A model generated the notes under the pieces. The model had not been told where the DNA came from. It ran no database searches and saw only the letters and a program-made list of their open reading frames with translations. The translations under genes and the position numbers were made by a program. A stretch of DNA of 48,051 bases from positions 1-48,051 of the forward strand of contig JAFTYD010000045.1 of NCBI GenBank assembly GCA_017464845.1, given 5' to 3'. The DNA comes from Clostridia bacterium. Lineage in GTDB: Bacteria; Bacillota; Clostridia; Christensenellales; UBA1242. Positions 1-10,667 of this stretch are shown here, piece by piece (within the stretch, counting starts at the first letter, position 1; each line of letters opens with the position of its first letter).

Positions 1-1
1 A

Positions 2-3000
2 CATAGAGAAAAATTATTCCCAGAAATGCTTGTAGGAGCTAATAATAATTCACTTTATTTAGATCAATGGAATGTAGAAAGTGTTATTGCTGCTATGAGA
101 AGAAACCCAAATATAACAGTAATTGTTAGAGGTGAAACAGAAGCTAATAGTGGTCTTTATGGAGACGTTAATTTAACAGATAAAAAATATATAAATGCAA
201 TCTCAGGTTTCTCTGGAATATTTATGGGAACATATAGCTTGGGAGAAGAATTTAAGCATTCAAGTAGAACTGAAGGTGGAGAATTATCAAATTATGCAAG
301 ACTTATTTTGTCAGCACCATTATTTGACACTGTTGGTTCAAATATTACAATAAAAGATTTAAGAATAGATTATGTAGAACCACGTGAAGGTTATGAATCT
401 ATGTTAGTTTCATCTGGTATTGTAAATGGTAATTTGAATAATCTTATATTTAGTTTCTCATCAACTGTTAAATTACAAGGTGTAAATTTAGGTATAATTG
501 CTCCAACAATTGAAAGTACATCTTTAAATAATGTTAAATTTTATTTTAACAATATAACTGGAGATTCTAATAATATAATTAACTTCATTTTTACAGGAGA
601 TACATCAAATGAATATTCTGCTGGTCTTATTACTGGTACTTTAAGACAAAAATCTATGTATTCTATTTTAAATGTTAATGGAGTTTCTATTAATTTTTAT
701 GAGCCTTCTAGTTCTTCTGAGCCTGAAAAGAAGGATAATGAATATATTAGAGGGACAACTGATAAAGGAATATCAATAAATGTTAAAGCAGTAAATAATC
801 TTGAAGGGGAAACATTTGTTGGAGGTGTATTTGGAAGAGTTGTAAAAGATAAACTTCCAGAAGGAACTCCTGCAAAAATAAAAATGGAAAATAATATTTT
901 CTATACTGGATTAGATTTAACATTCGATGCAGATAATAACAATATTAGTAATTTAAAAATAGGAAATATTTTTGGTAGTATTGAAGGTGTTGATAATATC
1001 AATTTCTTAAAAGAAAAATATAATACCTACATGGGATCAAACTTTTCATATAATTTATTTTTGAAATATTCATCTGATGTTAATATACAAAATAAAATTG
1101 GTAATTTATCTGCTGGTCTAATTGCTGGAAATGCAGAATATGGTGCATTTGTTATTAATCCAGAAAATACAAATACATATTATAGTATTGAAGGAAATAT
1201 TGTTGTATCTGATAAAAATAATAATTTTACAGGTAATCCAGATGATGATATAAAATATTATTTCGAAGAAGCTTATGTAGGTGGATTATTTGGAAAAACA
1301 AATTTAGAAACAATTTCAATAGAAAAATTTACTGGAATTAATATTAATATCTTTAATAATGGTGATAAACCTTCATCTGCAGGAAATTACTTAAATAATA
1401 AAAGCAAAATTGAAGAACTAGATTATGGAACATTCTATAATGATACTGAATTAAAATACATTTATTTTAACAAGGGAAATGTAGGTTCAATAATAGGTCA
1501 TCAATTAGGTGGTATTTTCAATATTAACACTAGCGAATCAAGTAATAGTGAATCAGAGGGTGAAGGTGATGAAACATCAATTTCATTAATAAATGGAATT
1601 ATGACAATCATGATTATGGATAGAGATTCAGAATTAGATAATTTAAATTCAAATGTTGGTGGAATGATAGGAAAATCAGATAGTTCTGCTACTAATTCAT
1701 TTAGAAATTTAAAAGTTGATGTTGATATTTTTGTAAGAGATACTTTAAACACTAATCAAAAGTGTATTGGAGGTTTAATTGGTTTCTTAGATTCATCTTT
1801 AAATTTAACAAATACAATATACGAAGGAAATGTTAAAGTTAATAATATTCTTATGTTAACATTCGGTGGTCTTGTTGGAGAAATTTCAAGCAAAGGAATT
1901 TTAACAACATCAGTAAGTAATATTAATAATAAAGATGAAGTTAAAATTGGTGGAATGTTTGGAGGTTCATTAGAAGTATATAAACAAGAGAAAAGAGAGA
2001 CTAATCAAGGTGAGCGTTCAAAAACAGCATTAATAGATTTAACATTTGGTGGTCTTGTTGGTAATGTTAATGGTAAAGAAGTTAATTTATCATATTCAAA
2101 ATCTTATGGTGATTTATTTGTATATTATCTAAAAGATTATTTTGATGAGTTTGAAACATTTACATTTGGAGGTTTGATAGGAAAAATATCAAGTATTGAA
2201 AAGAAAGTTTCAATACAAGAATGTTATAGTATTACAACAAATCATAATTCTAGAGAGACAAAAGTATTAAAAAATTATAATTCAAGAGCATTGATTGGAA
2301 GTAATGCTGTTGAGAATAGTATAGATTTTACAGGTAGAGCTGTATATTCATCAACAATTTGTCTTGCATTTGATGATTATGGTATTGATATGGGCTATGG
2401 TGAATTAGAAGTAGAAGATGGAGATGCTGATGAATATGGTGGTTTATATAATGGTGATTCAAGTAACGTAAGTAAAGGTGAAAATATTTTAGATTACTTT
2501 ACACATGAAGCTACTTTAGGAACAAAAACAAACCCTATTAAAATTAATAATGAAGTATTAAAAACTACATTTGTGAATGTTGCAGGAGCTTCTGATGATA
2601 TTAAAATTGTTATAGGTGAAGATGATGTTGATAAAGATAATGATGGATATAAAGAATCTAAAGAGATAAAAAAAATATTTAAACAAGATGAAAAGACTCA
2701 AAAAGATATAAAATTCACTCACAATACTCATGGAATAACTTGGTATTATGTTTCAAATAATTTAAGTAACTATGTGACAATCGATGCAGGAACAGGATAT
2801 GTATATGACAACTTAATTAAGTCAGAATCATTAAGACTTAATAAGACTCATATGCCTAAAGGAACAAATTATTTCCTTGCTGGAAATGGTTTTACAGTTG
2901 AATACGGAGATAATGATAATACTGAGAGCAAATACAGCACAACTGGAAGAAATGTTAGGTCATTCATTGATAATATTCCTACTTATTCAACAGTTTCAAG

Positions 3001-6000
3001 TTTAAATATTGACCTTAATATTCAATATGCAGAATCACAAAAAATTTTAGATGAAGCAGGAGTTTTTGGTGGTGCAGTTGAACAAATAACTGGAGGTAAA
3101 TTATATGCAGTTGGTACAACAGGTAAGTTATCTGTTGGTGGGGATTCAATATTATTATATCTTGGAGGAATTGTTGGTATAATGTCAGATGGTTACGTTT
3201 CAGAATGTGCATCAAGTGTAAACATTATTTATAGAGCTGCTGAAAACGGTACTGCAGCCCCATTATTAAACTTAAAACAACCAAAAAATCAAGATGTTGA
3301 AGAATATGTTTACATATCTAATTGCTATACAACTGGAAATGTAGAATCTTATATATTTGCTGATTTATTTAGCTATATTGGAGGCACTTCAGGAAAGAAT
3401 GTTTATGTAAGAAATGGTTATACAATTTCAAAATTAATAGCTCAAGATTATACAAAAACTATATATAGTAGTGATACAGCAAAGAGTAAATTGAGTCTAA
3501 ATTATAAATTAGGAGAAGGTGCTAGTTATCATATCGAAAATGTTTATTACAACAAAGAGTATATTGCTCAATTTAATGAAGAACCTGCTAGTGCTATTAC
3601 AAATAGTCCTAAATTAATTTCATTGGCTTATTCTGATACAGTAAGATATACATCTTTAGCAAATGAAGCACAAGTGAAATTGCCAGGTTCTGAAGATGAT
3701 AATAAATTTATTTTCACTGTTAATGACTATATAGATACTGGATGGGCAATGAATATTAAATATAACTATGGTTATGTATATAGAAATTTCTCTCATCTTA
3801 TAGATGTAACAACATTTGATCGTCAAGATAATTCAGGAGTAACTGAATATAGAAAAATTAATAAAGATATGGAAGCTATTTCAGATAATGCTTACTTTGG
3901 AATTAATAATTTATATAAGTTATCAATTTTAGAAGAAGGTACAAATGAAAATAGAATGCATTATGTATTGATTAATGATTTAGATTATTCTATAAAACAA
4001 ATATCTACTATAAGAGGACATGTAGAAAAAGATCCAACTACTCAAAAAAATAAATATGTATTTAGAAATATAGAGTTTGATGGCCAAGGTTATACAATCA
4101 AAAATATAGTAGGTACAGATAGATTTGGTCTTTTTGAAAATATAGAATCATCAAAAATAGAAAATTTAAGAATTATGGAATTTGATGTACAAGTAGCTGC
4201 ATTAGCAGTTAGTACAACAAATGTAGATATAGACAATATAACAATTTCTGGAAATATTAAAAAATCATCAAATGGTAGTTATGTTGGAGGATTAGTTGGA
4301 TATGCAACTAATTCTAATATAAACAATGTAAATAGTCTTGCTTATATTAATATTCAAAAAGATATATCTACAGATTCTTTTGGTGCTGGTGGACTTGTTG
4401 GATATTACAAGATAACAGATAATAAAACATATAACTTTACTTCAAACACATATAGTGGAACATTAATTATAGATGGAAAAATATTATATATTGGTGGTTT
4501 GATTGGTTGGATAATAAAAGGTGATAGTGTTACAGAAGGTAAACTTAATATTTCATATTGTTATAATGCGGCTTCAGTTTTAGCTAATTACAACAGTAGT
4601 GCTGATTATTATACATATGCCGGAGGTATTTTTGGTCGTACAACTGCAAAAGTTGAAATATCTGATTGTTATAATACAGGTTTAATTAAATCTGGTAACA
4701 CAGGTATTACACCAAAAGAAAAAACTATAAACGAAAGAAATGCAGCATATGCAGGTGGTATCTTTGGATATGTAGATTCAAAAGAAATAATTACAATTAG
4801 TAATTGTACAAATGATGGTTCAATTGAGGCTATTAGTGGAAATACACAAAAGTTTGAAATAAAGTATGGAGAAGTAATTCAAAATTCAAATATTGCATCA
4901 CCAGGTTCTATTGAAATTTTCTTAACATATAATCCAAAATATTGGAGATCAACTTATGCATTTGGAATTGGTTATGTAAATGGTGATAAAGAATTTACAA
5001 ATTGTTATATTTCTGATGATTGTGAAATTAAAAACAATGGTAATATCGGAGAAGCAACTGTAAAACAACAATTTACATTTAAGCATCCTATAATAGAATC
5101 AAGTGGTTATAAATATTTCTATTACATTCCTACAACATCAATTGGAGGAAATCCTCCTCTTATGATAACATCTTATGATGAATATGGAATGCCTACAGGA
5201 ATTTTAATGAATGCTTATGTATTTAAACAAGATACATATATTAAACAAACTATGTATACTAAAACTAGTACTCTTAGTTCTGGAGCATCAAGAACTAATG
5301 TTAGCCATAATAGCACAATTAAAGATTTGGGTAAATTGATGCAAGAACAAGGCACACCTATTGTGAATAACCCAAATGCAGTTGGAGGAGATCCTGAATA
5401 TGAATATGGTTTAACAAGAGTTTATGAGGTTTGGAACTTAAGAAATCCAAAATCAAATGAAAATGCTGTTTCAAACAATGTTTTATATGAAAATGCAACA
5501 ACATATTGTAGTGATTATAATTCTTTGATAACTTATAAAGGTGCAACATTAAAAGAAGAAGGAAGTTATAAATCAAACATAGATGACCTTAGTGTTAAAA
5601 ATGATACTTCATTTAAGGTAGGATTAAAAAAATCAGCAGAGATTAATCCAAAGATAGAATATATTTCAAATTATGTTGCTGAAATAAGAAAAAGTGAAAA
5701 AATAACATCATTTGTAAATATTAATGGATTAACTTATTCAATTGTCAACGACTCAGAAAATTTGAGTGTTATTGCAACTGGTGGTAGATATATAAAAATG
5801 CAAGCTTCATACCAATTCACTTCTGCAAACATTGCAAAAGAGGTTAAAGCGAAAAACTTCACAATAAACTATGAGCATTTAGAGGATGGTAAAAATTTAT
5901 ATTCTCACTCAACTATTACAAGTTATAAAATTGAAGATAATATTGCTACATTTAATTTTAATATGTATTTTAAAGACCCTAAAAATGAAAGTGATGTAAT

Positions 6001-9000
6001 TGAATTTAATAGAGATAAATTAACAATTTCATGTGAATATGAAAAGATAGTTACAATGAGATTAAAAGAATCTAATATAGTTAGATATAATGATGATAAC
6101 GGAAATTACAATCATACTAGATTAAATATTTTTGGTGCTGATCCAAATATTTATGTAATTGATGAATCAAAAACTCAAAATGTAAGGATTTATGATGTTA
6201 ATAAATCTACTGATACACCATCATATAAAATTGATACTTATATTCAAAGTGTAGGTGGTGGAAATAAAGAAGCAATAACATTATTTGCACCAACAGCATA
6301 TTTTGATGAAAGCGCTTCATTTGATAAATATTATTTCTATACATTTGCAAATTACCAAAATTGGTATAACAAAGAAGTAATATTAAAAATAAAATATTCA
6401 GGAACTTTAACAAGTAATCCTATAGTAATGGAAATTAACTCTGAAAATATTAAATCAGATGATATTAAAAGTGATACATTTGAAATTGGAGGAGTTCAAA
6501 CTGGAACGCAAGAACAAACAATAGGATTTGATACATTTATTTTAGAATGGGATAAATTTACTTCAACTGATTTAAGTAAAATGCTGACAAGTAGTACTTA
6601 TAAGAATTATGTATTAGATTTAAATATTCAAAATTATATATCATCACAAGATGATAGAGCTAAGAATATTAGAAAGTTTAGTAATATAGAGGAATATTAT
6701 CTTCTTTATGAAGATACTACAATATTACAATATAAAGAAAGTTATTCACATAATGATAGTAAAATTTATTATAATATGGAACATCTTGAATCAGCACCTA
6801 CTGTAGAAGATAGTCTTGTAAAATTTACATTAAAAGGTTTTGATGGTATAGAAAATTCTAAATTTATTTTATATGTAAAATATGAAGACATTGGTGTTGA
6901 CTCTACAACAATTAATATTGGAAGTGGAGTTGCTTCAGAAAAAACAGTTTCGGTTTCTGGTAAAGAATATATTGATTATTCTTTTACATATATAAATCCT
7001 ACTACTGATGATGTTAAAATAAATGAAGAACATAAAGATCAAGGATATAAACATGAAAACTCTAAATTGACATACAATATTTATAACGATCTTAGTAACA
7101 CAATTGAAAATATAAGTGTTCTTAGTGGGGAAGAAATTAATGTATGTTCAGGTATATTTAATGATCATCATGATGTAAAACTTACTTATGGTCTAAGATA
7201 TAGCAAAATAAAAGATTTAAAAATAACATCTAAAAAACAAGGTTTCTATAATATAGTTGTAAAAAATAATACTGAAAATAAAATAGTATTGTTTGATGGT
7301 TTTACAGCTGCTGAAACATTAAGATTAACTACTAATACTTTTGATATTAAATCTAACTATGGATTATATTTTAGTTATCATGGTAATGTTTTAAATGTGG
7401 GAGATAGTTTCTTGAGTAAAGAAATTAGTGCAGATGTAAATGGCGGAACATTTAAAACAAATATTTTAAAAGAATTTAATGCGTCTTCTGAAATAAAAGA
7501 AGTTGAATTTGTAGTAAAAGATTCTAATGGTAAGAAAATTTCCTCAACAAAAATAAATATAATTCTTGAAGATTCAACTGAATATGAAGAAGGTGTGATG
7601 AAAGATGAATCTGGGAAAAAATATTACTATGATGAAAATACTTATGAATATAAAGATAGTAATGGAAATAAAGTACCTGATGGCGTTTCTCTTTATCCTG
7701 TTCCAAAAGGTGAAGAGAAAAAAGAATATAAAAATACTTATGAATATGTAATATTTGATAGTGCTGAGAAACAAGAAAAATTATATACTTATTCTGTAGA
7801 GGGAGATAAACCGGTAGATTTTATAGATTCCGCTGAAGTTTCAGCAGATAAATTACAATCAATGTCTCCGTCAAAATTAGATGACTTAGCAAAAAGCATT
7901 GATACTATTTCAAAATCATATATTTATATCATTGCTTCTGGATTGTTAAAACATTCGACTGATTCTTCACTTCTGAAAGTTTATTTGGGTAAAAATTGGA
8001 AAGACAATTATAAAATTGAAATTTCTTACAAATATCTAACAACAGTTGCGTTAGATACAAATAAAGAAATTAAAGAAGTAAAAAATGAGTATGATTCAAT
8101 ATATGCTGATAAATTTGAATTTAAGAAAGGTGAAGGTAATTGGTTATCAAATGATGAAGAAGTAAAAGTAGATGGTTCATTTACATATGAATATAGTGCA
8201 GAAAATGGAAAAATTAAAATTAATGATGTAAAAGAAAATTGTGAAAAATTCTCTATTAAAGCAATTATTAATAATGTTACAGAAAAAGAAATAAAGACTG
8301 TTGAAGGCAAAACTGCAGAAAGTGCTCATAGAGGAAGAGAATTATTTGGAATAATTATTGGTGATGATATTGACTATGGTTATGCAAGTCCAGATATTAA
8401 AATGCAAGTTAGACTTGACATTATAGGAAATAATCATATTGTTGCGTTTAATAAAGAAGACTCAGTATTTATTTATGAGCTTAATAAATTTGATTTAGAA
8501 AATATTTTTATGAAAGAATTATTAATTGTAGCACAAAGTTCAAATAGTGAATTTTCTACTTCAACTAAATTGGATTATGGAATATTAATAAGAAATAAAA
8601 TTAATGAAAGCTTTATTAATCCTTATAATGTGTCTTTATATGGAAATATAAGAAATATTAGACATAATAGTGATAGAGTATCAGAAACTGGTAATTTAAA
8701 TATTTTAGGTGAAAAGGTTAGAATAAGCAGTAAAGATAATAATGTTTTCAAAAATTATTTATCAGTAAATGGGTTAAAAGAAGAATCAAAGCTTGGAGAA
8801 GGAGTTGCTGGAGTGGGTATTTATGATAATAATGTTTCAACTGGATTTAAAAATATAGACAACTATGGAACTCTATTTGCAGGTAGTGGCTCTAATGGGT
8901 ATGATGGAACTAATGGTACAACTGAGTATTTCTATGAGGCTGGTGGAGCTTCTCAAAAAAGTGATGTAACTTCAGCAACTGATAAAAATGCTGGAGAATC

Positions 9001-9823
9001 AGGTGCAGCTGGAACTGTTTCAAATATAAATGGATCAACAGGAATAAAGAAGGATGGAAATGGTGGCACTGGAGGTAATGGTGGCCACGGTGAATTTGGT
9101 TATGCATGTTGGGGTGATAATTCAAATGCTTATAGCAAAGGTGGTAATGCTGGTGGAATGGCTACAGCTGGAAAAAATGACAATATAAATGGTGTTGGTG
9201 GCTTCGGTGGAGTCGGAGGTTTTGGTACTGTTTATGATGGTAACAGAAGTTCAGGAAGTTATTGGCATGAAAATTCAAATGCTATTTTTGGAGCTGGTGG
9301 CGGTGCTGCTGCTGGAGTATCAAAAAGAGCAGGTGATGGAGAAGATGGACAAAGTGGTCGTCATAGATGGTTAACATCAGCTCTTATCATTTTTGAAGCT
9401 GGAGGAGATTTTAAATATTCTGCTGGTGGAAAATGTTCAAATGATTCTTGTGCTGGAGATAAATGTACTGCTTGTGGGCATATTGTGAAATCTAAAATTA
9501 ACAACTATAGTGATTCTGCATTCTATTCATTAACATATACAGCTTATATTGCTCTTGCTCTTTCAACACCAGACCCATCAGATATTTTTGCTCCATTGAA
9601 AGCTGCTGCAGTTGTAACTGCGGTAAAAGTAGCGTTTGTTAAAACTGCAGATAGAATAATATTCAGAAATCCTGTTATTGATACATCATCTAATGTTTTA
9701 AGTTATGGTGCACATGCTGGTGGAATTTATGGATATAATTCAATTAATAATAAAAATGTTGTAGTTAGTGATGCAACAAACGTAGTCAATGTTATTGGAT
9801 TTGCTGGTGCATACGGAGGTTAA
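2..9823 (+). CDS. Giant GLUG-motif cell-surface protein, 5'-truncated by the window edge
   Basis: The frame is open to the left edge (first visible codons read HREKLFPE), so the ATG at 26 need not be the start and at least 3273 residues are present. The first ~1600 residues carry many GLUG-type repeats, short Gly-rich turns such as VGGLFGK, IGGLIGF, FGGLVGEI, AGGIFGY, each followed by a beta strand of the NCYNTG kind. GLUG repeats are known from large secreted or wall-bound bacterial proteins and probably stack as a beta-solenoid. Residues ~1850-2900 are Asn/Lys/Ser-rich, beta-type and not recognised. Near the C-terminus (nt ~8870-9360) is a Gly-rich stretch (GGTGGNGGHG, GGFGGVGGFG), then a Cys cluster at 9434-9481 and a moderately hydrophobic tail. 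No LPXTG motif ends the protein. The signal sequence would be upstream of the window. The role (adhesion, structure) is inferred. The last codons contain the ribosome site of the next gene, so the two are co-transcribed. Confidence 0.85.
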   Translation, partial: HREKLFPEMLVGANNNSLYLDQWNVESVIAAMRRNPNITVIVRGETEANSGLYGDVNLTDKKYINAISGFSGIFMGTYSLGEEFKHSSRTEGGELSNYARLILSAPLFDTVGSNITIKDLRIDYVEPREGYESMLVSSGIVNGNLNNLIFSFSSTVKLQGVNLGIIAPTIESTSLNNVKFYFNNITGDSNNIINFIFTGDTSNEYSAGLITGTLRQKSMYSILNVNGVSINFYEPSSSSEPEKKDNEYIRGTTDKGISINVKAVNNLEGETFVGGVFGRVVKDKLPEGTPAKIKMENNIFYTGLDLTFDADNNNISNLKIGNIFGSIEGVDNINFLKEKYNTYMGSNFSYNLFLKYSSDVNIQNKIGNLSAGLIAGNAEYGAFVINPENTNTYYSIEGNIVVSDKNNNFTGNPDDDIKYYFEEAYVGGLFGKTNLETISIEKFTGININIFNNGDKPSSAGNYLNNKSKIEELDYGTFYNDTELKYIYFNKGNVGSIIGHQLGGIFNINTSESSNSESEGEGDETSISLINGIMTIMIMDRDSELDNLNSNVGGMIGKSDSSATNSFRNLKVDVDIFVRDTLNTNQKCIGGLIGFLDSSLNLTNTIYEGNVKVNNILMLTFGGLVGEISSKGILTTSVSNINNKDEVKIGGMFGGSLEVYKQEKRETNQGERSKTALIDLTFGGLVGNVNGKEVNLSYSKSYGDLFVYYLKDYFDEFETFTFGGLIGKISSIEKKVSIQECYSITTNHNSRETKVLKNYNSRALIGSNAVENSIDFTGRAVYSSTICLAFDDYGIDMGYGELEVEDGDADEYGGLYNGDSSNVSKGENILDYFTHEATLGTKTNPIKINNEVLKTTFVNVAGASDDIKIVIGEDDVDKDNDGYKESKEIKKIFKQDEKTQKDIKFTHNTHGITWYYVSNNLSNYVTIDAGTGYVYDNLIKSESLRLNKTHMPKGTNYFLAGNGFTVEYGDNDNTESKYSTTGRNVRSFIDNIPTYSTVSSLNIDLNIQYAESQKILDEAGVFGGAVEQITGGKLYAVGTTGKLSVGGDSILLYLGGIVGIMSDGYVSECASSVNIIYRAAENGTAAPLLNLKQPKNQDVEEYVYISNCYTTGNVESYIFADLFSYIGGTSGKNVYVRNGYTISKLIAQDYTKTIYSSDTAKSKLSLNYKLGEGASYHIENVYYNKEYIAQFNEEPASAITNSPKLISLAYSDTVRYTSLANEAQVKLPGSEDDNKFIFTVNDYIDTGWAMNIKYNYGYVYRNFSHLIDVTTFDRQDNSGVTEYRKINKDMEAISDNAYFGINNLYKLSILEEGTNENRMHYVLINDLDYSIKQISTIRGHVEKDPTTQKNKYVFRNIEFDGQGYTIKNIVGTDRFGLFENIESSKIENLRIMEFDVQVAALAVSTTNVDIDNITISGNIKKSSNGSYVGGLVGYATNSNINNVNSLAYINIQKDISTDSFGAGGLVGYYKITDNKTYNFTSNTYSGTLIIDGKILYIGGLIGWIIKGDSVTEGKLNISYCYNAASVLANYNSSADYYTYAGGIFGRTTAKVEISDCYNTGLIKSGNTGITPKEKTINERNAAYAGGIFGYVDSKEIITISNCTNDGSIEAISGNTQKFEIKYGEVIQNSNIASPGSIEIFLTYNPKYWRSTYAFGIGYVNGDKEFTNCYISDDCEIKNNGNIGEATVKQQFTFKHPIIESSGYKYFYYIPTTSIGGNPPLMITSYDEYGMPTGILMNAYVFKQDTYIKQTMYTKTSTLSSGASRTNVSHNSTIKDLGKLMQEQGTPIVNNPNAVGGDPEYEYGLTRVYEVWNLRNPKSNENAVSNNVLYENATTYCSDYNSLITYKGATLKEEGSYKSNIDDLSVKNDTSFKVGLKKSAEINPKIEYISNYVAEIRKSEKITSFVNINGLTYSIVNDSENLSVIATGGRYIKMQASYQFTSANIAKEVKAKNFTINYEHLEDGKNLYSHSTITSYKIEDNIATFNFNMYFKDPKNESDVIEFNRDKLTISCEYEKIVTMRLKESNIVRYNDDNGNYNHTRLNIFGADPNIYVIDESKTQNVRIYDVNKSTDTPSYKIDTYIQSVGGGNKEAITLFAPTAYFDESASFDKYYFYTFANYQNWYNKEVILKIKYSGTLTSNPIVMEINSENIKSDDIKSDTFEIGGVQTGTQEQTIGFDTFILEWDKFTSTDLSKMLTSSTYKNYVLDLNIQNYISSQDDRAKNIRKFSNIEEYYLLYEDTTILQYKESYSHNDSKIYYNMEHLESAPTVEDSLVKFTLKGFDGIENSKFILYVKYEDIGVDSTTINIGSGVASEKTVSVSGKEYIDYSFTYINPTTDDVKINEEHKDQGYKHENSKLTYNIYNDLSNTIENISVLSGEEINVCSGIFNDHHDVKLTYGLRYSKIKDLKITSKKQGFYNIVVKNNTENKIVLFDGFTAAETLRLTTNTFDIKSNYGLYFSYHGNVLNVGDSFLSKEISADVNGGTFKTNILKEFNASSEIKEVEFVVKDSNGKKISSTKINIILEDSTEYEEGVMKDESGKKYYYDENTYEYKDSNGNKVPDGVSLYPVPKGEEKKEYKNTYEYVIFDSAEKQEKLYTYSVEGDKPVDFIDSAEVSADKLQSMSPSKLDDLAKSIDTISKSYIYIIASGLLKHSTDSSLLKVYLGKNWKDNYKIEISYKYLTTVALDTNKEIKEVKNEYDSIYADKFEFKKGEGNWLSNDEEVKVDGSFTYEYSAENGKIKINDVKENCEKFSIKAIINNVTEKEIKTVEGKTAESAHRGRELFGIIIGDDIDYGYASPDIKMQVRLDIIGNNHIVAFNKEDSVFIYELNKFDLENIFMKELLIVAQSSNSEFSTSTKLDYGILIRNKINESFINPYNVSLYGNIRNIRHNSDRVSETGNLNILGEKVRISSKDNNVFKNYLSVNGLKEESKLGEGVAGVGIYDNNVSTGFKNIDNYGTLFAGSGSNGYDGTNGTTEYFYEAGGASQKSDVTSATDKNAGESGAAGTVSNINGSTGIKKDGNGGTGGNGGHGEFGYACWGDNSNAYSKGGNAGGMATAGKNDNINGVGGFGGVGGFGTVYDGNRSSGSYWHENSNAIFGAGGGAAAGVSKRAGDGEDGQSGRHRWLTSALIIFEAGGDFKYSAGGKCSNDSCAGDKCTACGHIVKSKINNYSDSAFYSLTYTAYIALALSTPDPSDIFAPLKAAAVVTAVKVAFVKTADRIIFRNPVIDTSSNVLSYGAHAGGIYGYNSINNKNVVVSDATNVVNVIGFAGAYGG

Positions 9824-9830
9824 AAAGTAG

Positions 9831-10601
9831 ATGGTAAAAGAAAAATGCATACATGCTGGTCATAGAGAAAGAATGTATGAAAAATTTTGCAAATCTGATC
9901 TTTTTAATTTTCCTCCACACGAAGTTGTAGAGTTACTTTTAACATTTATATTTCCTAGAGGTGATGTTAATCCAATTGCTCATAGATTGATAGACAAATA
10001 TGGTTCTTTGTATGCAATCTTAGAAGCTGATGTTTTAGATCTAGTTCAAATAGATGGAATCAACACTCGCTCTGCTCAAAAGATACATTTGTTTCATAAG
10101 ATGATAAATTATTTCACTGAAGATAAGATTACTCATACAATTACTTCAATAACAAATATCAGTGAACTATGTGATTATCTTGAACAACTCTTAAGATGCA
10201 AAGCGAGTGAAGAACTCTATTTGATTGGTCTTGATAACAAAAATAATATAAAGTCTAAACTTGCCTTAAAAGGTGATAGCATAAACAAAGTTGTTATAAA
10301 GAAAGATGAAATTATTAGATTCTATATTTCTAACAAACCAGCCCTTGTGTTTATTGCTCATAATCATCCAAACGGCAATGCTTTGCCTTCTGGTCAAGAT
10401 TTCAAATCTACAGAAAGTATTAAAAATATTTTCAAAAATTTAGATATTGAATTCTATGATAGTTTAATAGTTGGTGAAGAGGGAATTTATAGTATGAAAG
10501 ATAATTGTTATATAAAAAATTTCAATTCTATTAACTTTGAAAAATTGGAAAATATTGCTGAAGATTTAGAATATGATGTCTTGAAAGATGACTTAATTTA
10601 A
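9831..10601 (+). CDS. radC: RadC-family JAB/MPN (JAMM) domain protein
   Basis: This 256-aa protein has the RadC layout. An N-terminal helical part begins HAGHRERMYEKF and includes the PRGDVNPIAHRL block. A helix-hairpin-helix-like LVQIDGINTRSAQKI follows, and the C-terminal JAB domain has H177-N-H179 ... S187-x-x-D190 (HNHPNGNALPSGQD), the metal-binding JAMM residues. The family is named for DNA repair, but its biochemical job is unsettled; the fold is that of metal-dependent peptidases. Length is slightly above the usual ~225 aa. The start ATG at 9831 is supported by GGAGGT at 9815-9820, which lies inside the last codons of the giant surface gene, only 7 bases upstream. The pair therefore looks translationally linked, an unexpected partner for a radC-type gene. 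A terminator follows at 10614. Family is sure; molecular function is not. Confidence 0.9.
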   Translation: MVKEKCIHAGHRERMYEKFCKSDLFNFPPHEVVELLLTFIFPRGDVNPIAHRLIDKYGSLYAILEADVLDLVQIDGINTRSAQKIHLFHKMINYFTEDKITHTITSITNISELCDYLEQLLRCKASEELYLIGLDNKNNIKSKLALKGDSINKVVIKKDEIIRFYISNKPALVFIAHNHPNGNALPSGQDFKSTESIKNIFKNLDIEFYDSLIVGEEGIYSMKDNCYIKNFNSINFEKLENIAEDLEYDVLKDDLI

Positions 10602-10613
10602 ATTCTAAAAAAT

Positions 10614-10646
10614 AAAAAAAAGAGAGAAATTTTCTCTCTTTTTTTT
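10614..10646. terminator. Bidirectional intrinsic terminator between radC and the convergent gene
   Basis: An A-run, then AGAGAGA, a short AATTT loop, TCTCTCT and a long T-run form a stem that extends into A:U pairs. The A and T runs on both sides let it serve the rightward radC transcript and the leftward 127-aa gene ending at 10668. Confidence 0.85.
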
Positions 10647-10667
10647 AATTTTTTTATTAAAAATAGC

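Noticed and set aside
7524..7774. Hydrophobic reading frames on the minus strand within the giant gene
   Set aside because: They lie opposite Lys/Glu/Tyr-rich coding sequence, lack ribosome sites and are typical complementary shadows in AT-rich DNA.
9049..9360. Repetitive GGTGG-like DNA as a CRISPR array or tandem repeat
   Set aside because: No regular repeat-spacer spacing; the pattern follows Gly codons in a long open frame.
9189..9374. Alternative rightward frame inside the Gly-rich block
   Set aside because: A shadow of GGT/GGA codons; no ribosome site and no separate signal.
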